A stretch of 64,000 bases of DNA from Ifrita kowaldi (taxonomy: Eukaryota; Chordata; Aves; Passeriformes; Cinclosomatidae): the NCBI GenBank assembly GCA_013398055.1, contig VZRS01004430.1, positions 1 through 64,000 on the forward strand, given 5' to 3'. The notes beneath the pieces were generated by a model. It was not told where the DNA came from. It saw nothing but the letters and a program-made list of their open reading frames with translations, and searched no databases. The first letter of the stretch is position 1. Every line of letters begins with the position of its first letter. Of this stretch, positions 1 through 15,000 are shown piece after piece. Made by a program: the position numbers and the translations under genes.

Positions 1-3000
1 TATATAATATATACATATGCAGATTGCTTTTGTTCCTTAGAAGAGATTTTTATTACTTACAGAAAAGCTGGAAGACAGACAAAAAAATATCTGCAGTCAC
101 TTATTCTGGAGTGGATTTGAATATTCTGAATGTCAGTCTGCTGCATGCTAGAGTGATGTCCAGTCAAGTACGTGCCACTGAGTATGGACTGTTCTTTCTC
201 ACTGAGGTAGGAAACTTGGCACACATGGTTTTCTCTGGAAAACACCAACGTCTTCAGGACAAATGAGAACAATAAGAAGTCACATATCATACTACCCTGA
301 GGAGGCTCACGATTAAAGTAAATTGCATTGTATGAATTATCAAAGAGGAATGAAATTGGCTGATTACAGCTCATGCTCCAAAGACCATACCATCTGAAGA
401 TGTTATCTTTTCCCTTAACTACTGAATCATTTACACCAGACTTCATGAAACATCTGGTCTGAGCCAGACAATCAAAAATAAGAACATGGGACCCCATTGA
501 AGCAGCACATATCAAATCCTAAATGAAATTGCTCCTGAAATGGGATCTAGAAGACTTAAATGATGAGCAGGAAGTTATCTAAGAGTAACCAGTGGAAAAC
601 ACAAGACAAAAAAATCTAAACTCACTACTTTTCTCTTTTGTTGATGCATATTCCATATATATATACTGTATATACTCATATTTCAATTTCATATACCACT
701 TGTTCAAGAACTAAGAGCATATTTCAAGCCCTCCTCTGAATGTGTTACATATATTCGTGATTTAAAGCACACAGTGTTTCCTTGATGATTTCACCCACTG
801 CTCAAGATAATTTGTGACTTCATAACATTTTATTTATACAACAATTACTTTGATTCTCATTGTTTGAATCCTAATTGTATTGTTTCACTGTAGTTAGTTT
901 TCCTACAGTTAGAACAGGTAGATTCAGATTTTAATTGACTTTGAATTGCTAGCTTCATAAATTTTCAATAAAAGCCTAAAATCCTGCAGAGTTGTTGTTT
1001 TCTTTCAAGGCTGCAACATATGTTCCCCAATCATGGATAGTATGAAGTAAGCTTAGATGATAAAGTCTCTGTTCTCCTTATGATCTGATAGTCTCTGGTC
1101 ACTTTGCTCCTATTGAAATGGGGAAAAAGGCAACTACAAGCCTGGATATTTGAATCTGTCCTCACTGACAGATAGAGAAAGCTGTTTTTTCAAATGCCCA
1201 AATCAAATTCAAAATGGAACAGATTTCTATGTCAGGGAAGATGTTACTTTTATTTCACTTAGTACAGATGAAATTTAAGCTTACAATTAATGCAGACATG
1301 CATATTCCTGCATTAGAACTGCACTTTCACCAAGAATCCTTGACTATAATTTCGGTGTCTTTGGGCTTGAGGTAAGTTGCTAGTAGTGCTGCTACTGGAA
1401 AGTGCCAGGGTCAGCTATATATGGCTTCTCCATGCAAAGCTTTGAGCTATCCCAAAGTCTGGGAAATTATATTAGAATACATGAGGAGTTCAATGTGCTT
1501 TCCTTCCCTACTAATGAAAATTGAGTTAAAATTTTAAAACACAGAGAACAATATTTCTCAAAATAATTTAAGAAAAACAATTTAAACTTAAAGGATTATT
1601 GTGTTTTGTTATGTTTTAATGATTAAATGAAATGTTGAACCACTAATTTTTAAAAATGGAGGATGGGCGCTTAATATTACCGTGACAGGCAGCAAATGGT
1701 GAAATCAGTAATAACCTTGGCAATTGCCTTGGTTTCCCATCTTTCTCTAGCAGGCACAACAGAGATGTCAGTGAAGCAATTTGTCTCTTTGCTTTTCATG
1801 GCCACCTCCTCCATTGTACAGCCTGGCTTGCTGTCCAGGCTTGAGTGGTCTGGAAACCAATCAAGTGGACAAGATCATCAGCTGGCTTTAGAAGCACCAC
1901 TGTTGTGGGCTCAGTTTTCATGCTGGGCAGGGAGGCCTCCACCTGAGTCCCCCAGCAAGACAAGCACAGTTTAGTGCAGTTTCTGCTGCCAGCTGGGGAT
2001 GTGGGACCAAGCCAGGCCAGTTCTGTATCTTCCGCCATCTCCCTGGCCAGTGCGGGGAAGGCTCAGCTGCATTTGGGTTTCTACACAAAGTCTCTGTGGG
2101 AACAAAGGCACCCTGAGAAGAGGACCTGTCCACCATCTACCGATCAACCTTTAATTAACCTCAGAAGGAAGAAGAAGATCTGTAATTTAGGTAATCTGTT
2201 TGTAACTATCCCATGGCAGAAAAGCAGGCAATGCTGCTCCATTGCTTTCATTTGCTCACCAAGAGCAGAGACCAGCCCTTCTGTCCCCTGGAGACCCCAG
2301 GCAGGTCAGGGCCATGCTTTGTTCCCATCACCTGCAAGCACATACTGCACATACTGAATACCAGGTCTGAATGATGTCAGGCATCACACGTGGGAAATTT
2401 TCCTTTTTTTCCAAAGTAAAAAGAATTTTTTATTTCTGCAAAATTAAATAAAATTACTAACTTTACCAATATTTCTTTTGCTTAATTTTTCTGTTTCCCA
2501 TTTCAAGCATCTGTGTGAAGTTATATTTCAAAGAGACAACACACACTTCTCAGAGAGTAGCTTCTTTTCAAATTATATTATTGGAAAGCATTTTGCTTAG
2601 TCATTAAAAGAGAAGTAAACTCTGCCCATTGAAAAAAAGAGGTTTCCTTTCAGAAATGTTTTTGCCACTTTCAGAAAGCTCACAAATTACTATTTGTATC
2701 TACATTTTATTCTTCTAAAAATACAAAACGGAGACAATAATAAAATCTCCTTACCGACAAACAAAGTTCAATATAAAGTTGTTTCAAATGCAGTGTTCTA
2801 GGTTTACAAATGTAAGTCTATGAAAAGAAGTTAAACAATTATTAAATAAGCTGTTGAGTCGCTGATACCTGACCTCATATTGGTTCATAATTTATCATGA
2901 GTTATCAATTAACTTCATTAGTCAGATGAAACATTAATTGCACAAGTAAGTATTTCAAGGCTAAACCAAAAGTGAGAAACCTCATACACTTTCCCATAAA

Positions 3001-6000
3001 ATCGTTGTTCTGCCAGTACTGGAATCTCAGCCACTGAATGAATAAACTCTTTGCTTCACATATGCAAATATTCTCTTACTGTGATCTAATAGATTAGAGA
3101 GGTTTTCTTACACGTAGGTTTTTCAAGGTCAAAGATTAATGAGAAGTTATGATAAATATTATTGGCTAGATATGACATTTAACACACATTAATGTAATTA
3201 ATCTTTTAGGACATGTAGGTAAATTGTAGTGTTTATTATACAAGGATGCATTGCAAAGTTATTTCATACATGGGAGATTTTCAAAGTCCCGCATGATGAC
3301 ATTGATATAGTGCTACTACTCTGTTATAATCTTTGTATATTATTTAAGTGTAACAAATACTTCATTCACTGCCTGCCCTAAACTTTGCATTTGATGACAT
3401 TCTTGCTGCTGTGTTAATATCGGGTCTATTAAGCTGGACCTCATGGTCCATTACCCTTTCTTTAGGCCTGACCCCATGAAGTTTAAGGGTCTTGAGCACA
3501 GTGTGAAAAAGCAAAGGGTTTCACTCTCACCCAAGGAGCTCATTAGGACTTTATAGAAACACAAAAAATACTCACACAGTACCAACATTTGCACTGAGGG
3601 ATACTCACCAGACAAACAGCCTGGTGTCAGGAGGTGTTCATTGTTCCCTTTTTCCAGGCCTGCACACCAATTTAGCAGGCTAACTAAAGGGATCACTCAT
3701 TTGTAATCCCCCATTTCAGCCTTTGTAGAAGAGATTCATTTGCCAGCATCTTTTAACTCTGCATCTTTTAACTCTGCTTCCTTGAAATTCCCATTTCACT
3801 TAGGACAGTGTATTTGAAATCAACTGAAATACACTGGCTAGGATTACACTTGCCAAACGCTACAGTGGGATTTGGAGGTTGTCTTTGTTTGCTGCCTCAA
3901 GGCAAGCAAACAGCCATTCGCAGTACATTTTTAAGAGACCTCTTCGCAAATCATTTACTGACAGAGGGCCAGGTTCTGCTTTGTTTACCTGCCTTGAATA
4001 ATGCTCCTTTTCTCCTAGATCGTAGCTGAGTTACTGAAGGAGTAAGAAACTACAAAAGCTGCAGAAGGCTGTCAGAGTCCGACTCTAACTAAGATAAGAA
4101 TAAGGAGCTGCTATCTTTTCCGCCCTTAATGAAACAAGTCTGAGCTTCTTGGGCTGGAGTCTGTCTGCGGACCCGTCTCCAACAAGTGTCAGTATCTTTG
4201 GTGAATATGCTGTGTGCTGTTAGTGGCTGCTAGCACTGCTCACTATGGCTTTGGGCTCAGTATTAAACAGCTCCCTATATCATCAATGGATCATTAAGGC
4301 TTTTGCAGTATCCAGTCTCTGAGCATAACGATGTAGGTAGTGTCTCAACCATATTTTAAATGGGGATTCTTTTACATTTAAGACTCTGACATGAAACCTC
4401 AAAGTACTGATTTTTAAACCATTCTCGCTTTTCAAAAATTGATGCTCATTGCCTTGGGCAGCAGCAGCCAGCTGGCTGGGTGGCAACCTTTGGTATACTT
4501 TTCAGAATTTCCACACTTTCCATAAACACAGAAACAACAGATTTGCAGACCAAAGGGACTCACTTTACACCAAATCCTAAGGGCTTTCTATTTTTCAGGC
4601 AAACAGAAAAATTGTGTAGATAATTTTGTCTGGCAAAGATTCCTTTTAATATTTCACAATAAGGTATCTTTACATCAGGAGAAGCAATGTAGCATCCTGG
4701 CCATTTCCCACATTCTCAGTGAGATGTTTTGCTCTAAGAAAGAGCAACCGACATTAAAATGACTACAGCTTTGGGTTTGACCACGTGTGAAATCTGAAGT
4801 AAGGAAATTGTTGTTTGCACATATATGGCATATAGGTGGGTATTCCTACTATTCCCTTATGTTGATACACATTATACTAAGAAATTAGTGGAGAGATACA
4901 CAGCAAGAATTTGTTAATTTGTTTTAATATAACAGCAACAGAAAAGTAGCACTGCTGCTGTATATCTTGGTTATGAGCAAAACTAATTTTGTTAGTCCAT
5001 GTGTAATTTTTCTATTTCAGAAAGAGCTACCATGTAAGTCAACTTGTCGCCATCAGTGGATATGACGTAAAATAAATACAAACAAAACAGTCTGCTAAGG
5101 AAATATCATATCCCTTCAGATTCACCAGAATGGATTTGGGTCACTGTTACAGTTCAGGAATGCTGTACATTTGCTGACAAATAAGTTCGCAGTTAATTCT
5201 TGGTCAATGAGCCCTGCCTGACATATTAGGTGGGATTTATTTGCTACTACAGCCTAGTATAGAAAAGCTTGTGTCCTGCTTCTTGTCAGCCATTACAAAG
5301 CTAAGTCCTCAAATCTCCACAGCCACAGTTTGGTTACGTTTTAGTTGCCATGCCATCTCTGTGTAATTTTCTCGATCCATAAATTTACATCTCTGGGAGT
5401 TTCTTAGCCCCAGCCCACAACTGTTTCATCTCAGTTTATCCTTAAGTAAAATGGTGAATACAGTTGTGAAAGGGATTACAGGAGGAGATGAAGAAGCCAA
5501 TGGAAAACTCTGCATCTCATTCAAAGGCAATCCAAAGACTAAATGGAAATGTTGAGGAGGATGCAATTAGACGAGGTAGAAAAGGGAAGGAATCACTGGT
5601 CATCTGGGCCACATGCAGTATAAATGGTGATTTTTTTGAAGATAGCAGCCACCCACACCTTTTCAGTAGCTTCAAAAAGTGGCAGGGACAAAGGGCAAAA
5701 CATGAAACCATTTAACAGCACTTTCAACATAGCCTCAAACAGCAGCATGTCCAAAATGGCTCATGTGAAGACTCATACTGTCTTCATTGCAAAGTCACTG
5801 AGTTTATCCTAACAGCCTTTCGCAGACAATTAAATTGATCTGATACTGCTGATATTTGGATTCAGGAAGTTCCAGAGCCAGTTGCACAATCTATTTTGTC
5901 ATCTCTGCTTTGGGGATGCAGGGATAGGGGGCTTGAAGAAGCAGTGGCATTTAAACAAACAGTGTCATTTCTGCAGTTAGTGTCTGATTGTGGCCTAGAA

Positions 6001-6569
6001 TTTTGGCCTTTGGCCTCCAAATTTATTTAATCTGAGATACGGTCAAGACACTGTAAACAGGAAGGCTCCTGAAGCTATCACATCAGTAATCTGTAAATTT
6101 CACTTTGTTCTCTCACAAGCAAAACAAACAAACAAATGTAGAAACCATTCTTCCAGCTGCCGTTGTTCTTAATTACAATGCAGAGGAAGAGTTAAGTCAG
6201 CAGTTAATTGAACGGAGTCCAGTAAAAGTCATTGCTTTTTAACAGCAAATTTATACTGCTTGAAGGCTTGTGTAGCATAAAAATCAACTATAGGTCACTG
6301 ACAATTTTAGTATTTCCTGTATGGATTTATTTGCATTCTTAAATAGGCAGAGACTGTGTGTAACATTATCTTTTAACATTTTTCAAGGTAGTCTTTGTAT
6401 CTTAGATGAAAAAATTTCTTGAAATAAGTGGCATCTTTACTTTGGGTTCTGTTGTGTTCACTAGAATTTCATGCCCAGGTGCCCAGGGCCAAGTCCTTGG
6501 TGAGATGGAAGAAGCCAAAAAAACCAGCTCTATCTGATAGTGCTGCTCAACTTGAAAGTTTTCTTCAGA
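1..6569. other. gene-free AT-rich sequence
   Basis: No recognisable exon. Short open frames (largest 152 codons, 57-515 -) lack family motifs and splice context. A GC-richer patch at about 1.7-2.35 kb has overlapping open frames on both strands but no recognised product. Confidence 0.7.
3746..3775. repeat. 15-bp direct tandem duplication
   Basis: GCATCTTTTAACTCT occurs twice in succession with no mismatch. Confidence 0.9.
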
Positions 6570-7328
6570 CTTACTTGAAAGTAAGTAGAAATGAGACAAG
6601 GAAGGCCAAGGCCCACCTGGAATTAAATCTCACTAAACAAGTAATGGACAACAAGCAGGGCTTCTTCAGATACATCAATAACAAAAGGAAAACAAAAGGA
6701 TAATGTGGGCCTGTTACTAAGCGGAGGGGAGGCCCTGGTAACAGAGGACACAGAGAAGGTCAATTGAATCCTGGGGTGCACTAGGAAGATCACTGCCAGG
6801 AGGACAAGGGAGGTGATCCTGCCCCTCTACCAGCCCTGGTGAGGCCATATCTGGAGTGCTGTGCCCAGTTCTGGGCTCCTCAGCACAAGTGAGATATGGA
6901 GCTCCTAGAGTGGGTCCCACAGAGGGTGACACAGATGATGAGGGGACCAGAGCGTCTCTCTTATGAGGAAGGGCTGAGGGAGCTGTGCCTGTTCAGCCTC
7001 AAGAAGAGACGAGTGAGAGGGGACTTTATCAATGTCTATCAGTATCTGAAGGGAGGGTGTCAAGAGGATGGAACCAGGCTCTTCTTAGTGGTGCTGAGCA
7101 ATAGGACAAGAGGCAACATGAGGAAGAACTTTTTTACTGTGCAGGTGACTGAGCACTGGAACAGTTTATCTAGAGAGGTTGTGGAATCTCCCTCCAGTTA
7201 TTCAAAAACGGTCTGGATACAATCCTGCGCAATGTGTTCTAGGATGACCCTTCTTAAGCAGGGAGGTTGGATCAATGACCAACTGTGGTCCCTTCCAATC
7301 TTACCCATTCTGTGATTCTGTGAAATTG
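6570..7328 (+). mobile_element. CR1 LINE fragment, 3' end, internally deleted
   Basis: Translation shows CR1 ORF2 pieces: RKAKAHLELNLTKQVMDNKQ and GFFRYINNKRKTKG before the reverse transcriptase, then, after a deletion near 6.75 kb, the C-terminal part (LSYEEGLRELCLFSLKKRRV, MRKNFFTVQVTEHWN). The element ends with CATTCTGTGATTCTGTGA, the CR1 3' repeat. The longest remaining open frame (6896-7315, 139 codons) is a relic; the copy cannot move. Confidence 0.92.
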
Positions 7329-10300
7329 AGGTCTCTAAGCACTCTCAATGAATAGTTATAATGTACCTATGGCTAAATATAATTCTTACTGACTTTTATA
7401 TCTGTATATACAGTTCTTTGTACAATGGACCATGAATAGCTGATCTCTAGGTGTTCCAATTATATTAACACCAAAAATGTAAAAGTGATACAGTGTAGTA
7501 AGAATAATATAACAACAGTACTTAGGATAACTAATTGGACAACCAGAATAGGTATAAAATAAATGGATGGTTTCCAGTGTTAATTTTTTAAAAAATAAAC
7601 CAGATGTGCAGCACCTATAAAGGATCATACATGAAATTCAACAGAACCTCAAACAATGGTATGGTCTCATTCAATTATATAAGAGGTAGATATTCTAATG
7701 TGGTATCAAATGGCAAAAAAAATCGTGAAGGCAGGTTTAAATAAGAACAAAGAAAATGGTGATTACATGAGATTTGAAATGAAAAAATTAAGGCATGAAG
7801 TGCAAAGATTGGGCTAAAGTCTAATAAGGGCAAATGATGCTAGGATATTACAAATGCGTCTTCAAGATGAATTATGAAACTATACTAAAACACAGCTATG
7901 GGTTTAATATCTGGGAAGAAAATCAGAGAGGTAACTGGACATTGAATCAAAACAATGTAACATTTTTTAAGTTGGACACAATAATAAAAACCCGCATATT
8001 GTCAGCAGCTGATAAAAGTCAAAGAAAAGCTTGTAAGTGACAAAGAGAAGGTCCTGGAGCAGTGACTGGCAAAAATATATTTCAAGTAGCTTGAGAGTAA
8101 AAATGGCCTCCCATTAAAGATGGCATGAGGACAGTAAGAAAACAGTCATAAATCCTGAAAGTAACTTATTTCATGATAACTTCTGACCTTCGGAAATTGC
8201 ATTCTCAACTTGGGACATTATCAGTTCCTACACAGGGAAATTTCAGGTAAGTGTTGCCCCTGGAATATGTAGATGGATTTTACAGTTTCACACTGATTAG
8301 TGATTACTTGGTATTTTAGCATCAAAATCAAGTGATGATAGTAGCATAATACAAGTTTTCAGTTTTGTTGAAGAACTTTTAGGCAAAATTGATTGTGGTA
8401 TTTTCAAGTGAGTGTTTTCCAACTAAAACTATTTTGTCAGCAAGTGTTTGACTAGCTGTAATGACTCTTACATGGCACCATTCAGATGTTATTTTCTTCT
8501 TCCAAATATAAAGTAAGACATTTAAGTGGCATGAGTGAGTGGCAAAGAAATAAGAGAAGAAGTAATTGTATACAAAGGAGTAGGTGCTATGCAAATACCT
8601 GGATAGATTACAATCTACCTTAATTGAGCAATTGATCACATCCTTTTGACTTCTATTTCAATGAGTTGAGAAGAGAGTTTAAATAGAGGTTACTGTGTGC
8701 AGTAATGCTCTTATAGGTGGCTAATGCAGAATCAAAGTTTATGTACACAGGACAGACAGAATGACAAACAGTGATAGCTTAAATAACACATGGGAAAGAT
8801 GTCAGAATGCCATTCCCTGGCAACTACATTTCTTTGTAACATTAGTATATCTCCTAAATAATTTCTTCCTGTTGGCCCAGTGTTTCAGTTAACTGATCTC
8901 CCAAATACATGCTACGTAGGTACAGTTTGTTTTATTAAAGAAAAACCCAGCAAACCACAAAAATTGTTTCAGTAATTACTTGGAAAGATAACTGGTAAAC
9001 ATATGAACAGATACACCCTAGTCAGTGTGGATATAAGAAGGGAAAATTGTTTAACTAACATGATTAACTTCTTCATGGGAAAGACAATGAAAACTGACAG
9101 GTGTGAAGTAGGAGATATCCTAAGTTGACTACAAAGAGGCTTTTTTATTTAGCATCACATGAAAGATTGATATGTACCATCATTAAATGTGGTATTGATG
9201 GTGGCATCTTACACTGGGGAAAAATGGTTCCCTAAATGAGATAAGAGAACTGTACTAAATGGATATAAATTTAGGGATGTCATAAGAATTGTAATGAGAA
9301 TTAGGTTTAGCATTTCCTCCAGTAGTATATAAACAATCCGTGACAAATGCACACTTGTGCAAAGCAGGAAAAAATGTAAGTGAATTCTAGTGAAAAGAAA
9401 GAAAATGAATGTTGGAAATATAGATATTTTAAAGTAATGAATCTTAGACCATGCTTATTGTCAAAATTTTTTCTTGCATTTCTGTAAAAATAATTAGAGA
9501 AAAGGTTTTTAGAGTAAAACAGAAATTCAAATACAACACTGGATACCTGTAAAAATTTGGGAAAGGAAATATCTTCTTTGCTATTTATTTTCTTGGAGTC
9601 CAAAATGTAAATGAACAGCTACAGTTTGATATGTCAGTTTGGCCTCACTTCAAAAGCAGACTGGTGAAGAATGCAAAAGACACAGAACACAGGTAGTAAC
9701 AGAGTGTATCTCATATACAAGGAGCTTCTAACCTACAGAAAAGGCAGTTCTTTCCCTGGCAGCCTGCAAGGAATAAAAAGAAGAAAAAAAGTATTTCTTA
9801 TATACAGTCCTGTATTTTCACCGTAGCATAGTTTATGCTTACAGCCTTGCACCCCATGACACTCTGAATCCCACCACTCTTAAAATATTTAAGGTATTAT
9901 CTTAATCTTAAGTGAAAGCTTATCAGTATTAACACATGCTTGAAATAAGGGCACATGTCAGGAAAAATACATCAATACACCAAGACAATGAATGCTATCT
10001 TTATTTGAAAAGTATTCCTAAAATAGATAATGATCTTTTCACTAATTTTGACTTATGAATTTTCTAAGTGAAATTCCGAAATTGGGCAAGTCCCATACAG
10101 GAGGTTAGATAGAGCTTTCATTTTTATATTTGTCTTCATAAAGCTTGTGTAGCCCTATGGTTAGGACAAAAAACAGCAATGCTGGTTCACACTGCTTATA
10201 AAATAGTTAATTTCCAAAGATGTAAGTACCCTCCTGCTGACTACATTTGTTTTTGCCGTTATTAGCTCTAGCAGAAACGCTTGGAAGTTTTAATCATACA

Positions 10301-11228
10301 GTTTCAGCCAGATCCTTACCAGACATAACCTTTGAAGCATGATTATACACCCCTGTATGTATGGCTTTGGCCCAAACAAATTTCTCACCAGCTTCTGGGC
10401 AACTACAAAACGTGTATTTTAAAAGTTAAACACCTCGTGGGCTGAGTTCACCCAGACTATGTGAGTCTGTCACCCCAAGGCAGAGGTCGATACCCCAATG
10501 TTTGTCACAGGCCCAAGCCTTCACTGGAGCACACATGTAGGATTTGTTACACCAAAATTTCTGTAAGTGTCCTTTTAGTTCAACAGAATCTGGGTGTGTA
10601 TAATGGATGGAAAATCAGATTAAGCACAGTAGCTAGGGCCCCCTTTAGCCAACAGATATTCAGTTAAAAGATGATACCCCTTTTTATGCTTTAGCCAGGT
10701 GTACAGCTAGTCAGCCTCAGGCCAGCTAATGCTAAGCCTAGAAGCAATCCCACAGTGGAATGTGAGGAGTCACCCCCAGGTCACAGAGTGGGGCTTTTCT
10801 TAATGCCTTCTCTCCTGCCCCACAGACCTCTTAGTCCTCACTGTGTTCAGCTTAAGTGCCATGGCATGTGATACACAAAATAAAAAAAAACCTCGGTATT
10901 TTTGTTTAAAAAGGGTTATCTGCAAAAATAGGAATTAATATTTTTTTACCCAGACAATGCCCAAATACACAAGGACTTGAGGTTTTGTGGATCCTTGTCT
11001 TATCACAATATAAGGACCCATAAATAAAGTTTGTAGAGAAAGATCTAGAAATACTGTTTCTTCCCCACCTTCTCTCAGCTAAGGGAGCTTTCTCTTGAGG
11101 TCCAGTACATACTGTAAAGCCTATTATATGGAATACTCACAATTACAACATAATTACAAATTGGTTTGATGTTGCAGCACAGTTTACACGGACCTGTCAT
11201 CAGGAAATTTGTTCCTGAATACTAGAAT
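7329..11228. other. gene-free AT-rich sequence
   Basis: Nothing recognisable; open frames are at most 98 codons and look random. Confidence 0.7.
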
Positions 11229-12050
11229 AAATCATAGGATAATTCAGGCTGGAAAGACCTCAGGATGTCAATAGTCTAATCTTCTGTTCATAAGAGCGTC
11301 ACTTCTGAATTCAGACCAGGTTGCTCAGGGTTTTATCCAGTTAGGTGTTAAACACCTCTGGGGATGAAGACTGCACAGTCTCTCTAGGCAGTTTCTTTCA
11401 CTGCCCAATTGCCCTTATGGGAAATTTTTTCCTTTTATCCAGTCTGAATTCCTTGTTTCAATTAATGCCTGTTACCTCCTGCTCTCTCTCCGTGCTCTGC
11501 TGTGAAGAGCCTGACACTATCTTCATGCTAACCTCCCCACAGGTACTGAGGGGCTGTTGACTGCACCCTGAGGCTGCGTCTGTTTCAAGCTGAACAAGCC
11601 CAGTTCCTTCAGTTTCTGCTCACTGGGCAAGTACTTCAGACCCCAATCAGCTTGGAGACAATGCTGAACTCACTCCCGTTTATCAATCTCTTTCTTGCAC
11701 TGGTGTGCTCAAAACTGGATGCAGTACTTAGATGTAGTCTAACAAGTATGGAGGAATGGGGAACAATCTCTTCCCACAGCCCAAAGGCTGCATCCCCGTT
11801 CACACCTGAGGCAGCCTGGCTGTCCTTGCTGCCAGGGCACACAGCTGCCTACTGGGCCCCCAGGGTGGGCCATTCCTGCAGAGCTGTTCCCCAGCCTGGG
11901 CTGCTGCAGGGGTGCTTCACTCTTGGGGACAGTACTGCAACTTTTCCTTTGCTGAATCTCACAAGGTCCCTTTAGCTCTTGTCGTTTCACAGACTGTCCT
12001 TTTGGGGGATGGTTGCAACACTTGCCTTTCTTAACCTCCAGTTGTTAGGG
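11229..12050 (-). mobile_element. CR1 LINE fragment, 3' end at left
   Basis: The left edge (aatcataggataattcaggc) is the reverse complement of a CR1 3' end, followed by the typical CR1 tail (lost hydration of the GACCTC... block, then the C-terminal ORF2 region read on the - strand). It is more diverged than the copy at 18.9 kb. The right limit is approximate. Confidence 0.8.
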
Positions 12051-15000
12051 ATCTTTAAGTCTCTAGGCCCTTCCAAAGACAACAGATAATAGACAACCAT
12101 GTTTTAAACATCAGGACATAGTTAAATGTAATTTGCTCCTATTTGTTACGGAAGTAAAAAAAAAGGTTTAACTATGTTAGGAAGATATAATTTTGTTCGA
12201 AGACCTCAAATGCAGTGGGTGAAATCTCTGGAAGCCTCCGACAGAGCTCCTGTTGCCTCCAGAGGGAAATGTAATGGCATTTATAGTTCAGTTCAGGCTT
12301 GGGTTTCCTTGCTCTGAAGCTGTATTTGTCAAAGTAATTGAAAGCAACTTTTATTTTTTGAAAGGTACCTGTGTTTGCACCAAGCATGACTCAAAGCCCC
12401 TGACAATGGAAAGACTACTTTATTTAGGGCAGATTAGATCAGATATTTAATATGAAAATTTCTGTAATTAATTAACCTTGTTAATCAAGGGAAAAATAAA
12501 AAATCTGCAGGGAGCTTCTCACTGCTGTACAAAGTTAGGAGGGTTTGTACTGTGTACTGTCTCTCTGCTATTAGGTATTATTTTAATTGCAAGAACAGAA
12601 GAAATTTTCAGAAGAGATTAAAATGATGCAATGAGTCCTTTTCCTCTAATTAATCTCAGGAAACTATGCAGATTTTACTGCTGCAGGAACACTCGGGCAA
12701 AGCGTATTTATTTTACTTAGTCTAAATCTGAAAGTTACTTTATCTAAAATTGTCTTTCTACCTGACAATCAAAGAATTTGTGTGTTCCTGTAGGGATTAA
12801 GTCAGGAAGCAGTTTTCAACAACAACAAATTGAAACGTTTACACAAGGAAGTGTTGCTTTTATAAGTGATGGGAAACTTCAAATTTGATTACAAGCAACC
12901 TTTGGCTTCCTATCTGTTCAACAATAGGCCATGTTGTTAAGGGCAATTTCCATGCACAGCATGTGGGTCCCATTTTTTCATCCTCAGACATGGTTGTTTA
13001 CTGTTCAGAACTGTTTATGCATTTTAATCAGGCTTATTCAGCAGCCCTTAATAAATCACCACTAAGTGAATGTACCAAAACAAGAACTATTATACAGGAT
13101 TTGTTCCCCTTACGCAGTATTTGTTGCCCTCAGGTTCCACTGCATATAAAAATAAAGAGTAAATGGGTAATTGAGTCAAAAGAATAACTATGAGACATAT
13201 GATTTTAATGCCTTTTGCTGAGTAGTTGCCTCCAGCAACTTCCGTTAGCTACAGGAGCCTGCCTTTAAATTCAGCTCGGGCCAGAATGACTTAACAATTG
13301 GAACCTGCCTTCAGCTCATGGCACTGGAAGGCTTTTTGACGGGATGAAGCTGACAGCCCAGTTCCTTCCTGGCAGACGTTTACGTGGGACAAGGCAAAAG
13401 TCATAGAGATAAGTCCTTAAACATTCAGGTGTCTTGGGCTCTGGAAACAACGGAGGAAAGCACTGTTAGCAAGAAGCTGTTATGAAGAAGTAAATAGATA
13501 ATTTTGGTTATTCATATAAGAAACACCCGGAGAAGAATTCTTTTTGCATAATCTGGTGAAACAAAAATTTCCAAAAGAATTTCAATAAACAGTAATGGTT
13601 GCATTAATAAATGCCTTCTGTGATAGCTCTACTGCAAAAATAGAAAGAATTTCCAGGACTGAAGTTATTTAATTTTCATTAAAGGAGTATGTAATCTTGA
13701 AAGATTTTTCCAATCCTGCTTTTCCTGGATTTCACTGGATTACTATCCCTTCCTGTGACAAACAGGGGAATTTTAACACATATAGATCATGTGCAGGAAA
13801 GATGTGACACACATGGCATGGTGCCCTACATATGTCAAAGCGTAATGTCTGGGAAAAGCAAAGTAAAATACAAAGACAAAAAAGGCTTGTACTACATAGG
13901 GCAGAGCTTCCCAGAAACTACTGCTGAAATGCGAAATATAATTTTGGAGATTACTTAGCAGGTTCCTTGCCTTGATCTGTCAGTTTGCCCCAGTGAAGCT
14001 GCTAGGAGAAATGAGGGTGGGTAGATTTGGGCTCTATTTCTCTTTACTTGCAGAAATCTTACTTTCCTTTGGGTCAGAGTGCTTAGACAAGCTGCCTAGT
14101 CCTGATGCTGCTCATAGCCATAAAAACTTTGTCTGGCAGTCAGCGGCCATGCAAGACTCCCCGTCTACTCTCCTGCTGGACCATAACCCCTACTGCAGCT
14201 TTGCAAACCTTTTCTTCTCTTCCCTCACCTCCCAAATTGTTTGGGTAGCACTTACGCTTGTTTCCTAAGCAGCAGGATATTTGGGGTTTTGCTTCAATCT
14301 GTTACTTTTACCACGATAAGGAATGGTTCCTTTGTGAGCAAAAAAATTGCCACAACGTAACAAAAGTCTGATAGCTAACTTGCGAGATTTGCTTTGGGAA
14401 ATTATAAGGCTCAGTGTTCCACAAGCCTAACTAATATAAATTATCATCTTGACTTCAGTGGTGCTCAGTTATCATGATCAGCACGGAATCTAACTTTTCA
14501 GCTAGCTGGATCAAGAAGGCTCAAACCTTTCAAGAAGACCACTCTGAAATAATGTTTTCTTCAGTAACACCTTGGCTAGACCTACACAAAAGATGGTCCC
14601 TGAATTGTGCAGGCAAAGTGCTCAAATACTAGTATCAAACTGGCAGTTGTACCATTCTTCCTTTGAAAATAGGTTACAGGCATTTCACCTGCAGAAAGAG
14701 AAAAGATGTTGTCCTCTGATAAATGAATAACTATACTCAACAATAATGCTGTTTCATTAAATTGTTTGTTCTCAGGCAAAATGTGGGCAAACCTGTTTCT
14801 TTTGCATCATTTGCAAACCATGTCCAGCTCAGATCATGTTGGGCTCTTCACCCTGAATTTAGATTTCTTTTTTGTTATTCTAGTAACAGCTTTGCTTCCC
14901 TTGCTGAAATAAACACTATCTCCATGACTCTATGCTGGTGTGCAGTAAAGAGAAACTGTCACAGGAAACCAATCCACTATGTTCCATGCAGTGTTACCTG

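Noticed and set aside
1696..2357. overlapping 127-, 92- and 80-codon open frames on both strands
   Set aside because: No family resemblance or splice context; likely chance in a GC-richer patch or an old repeat.
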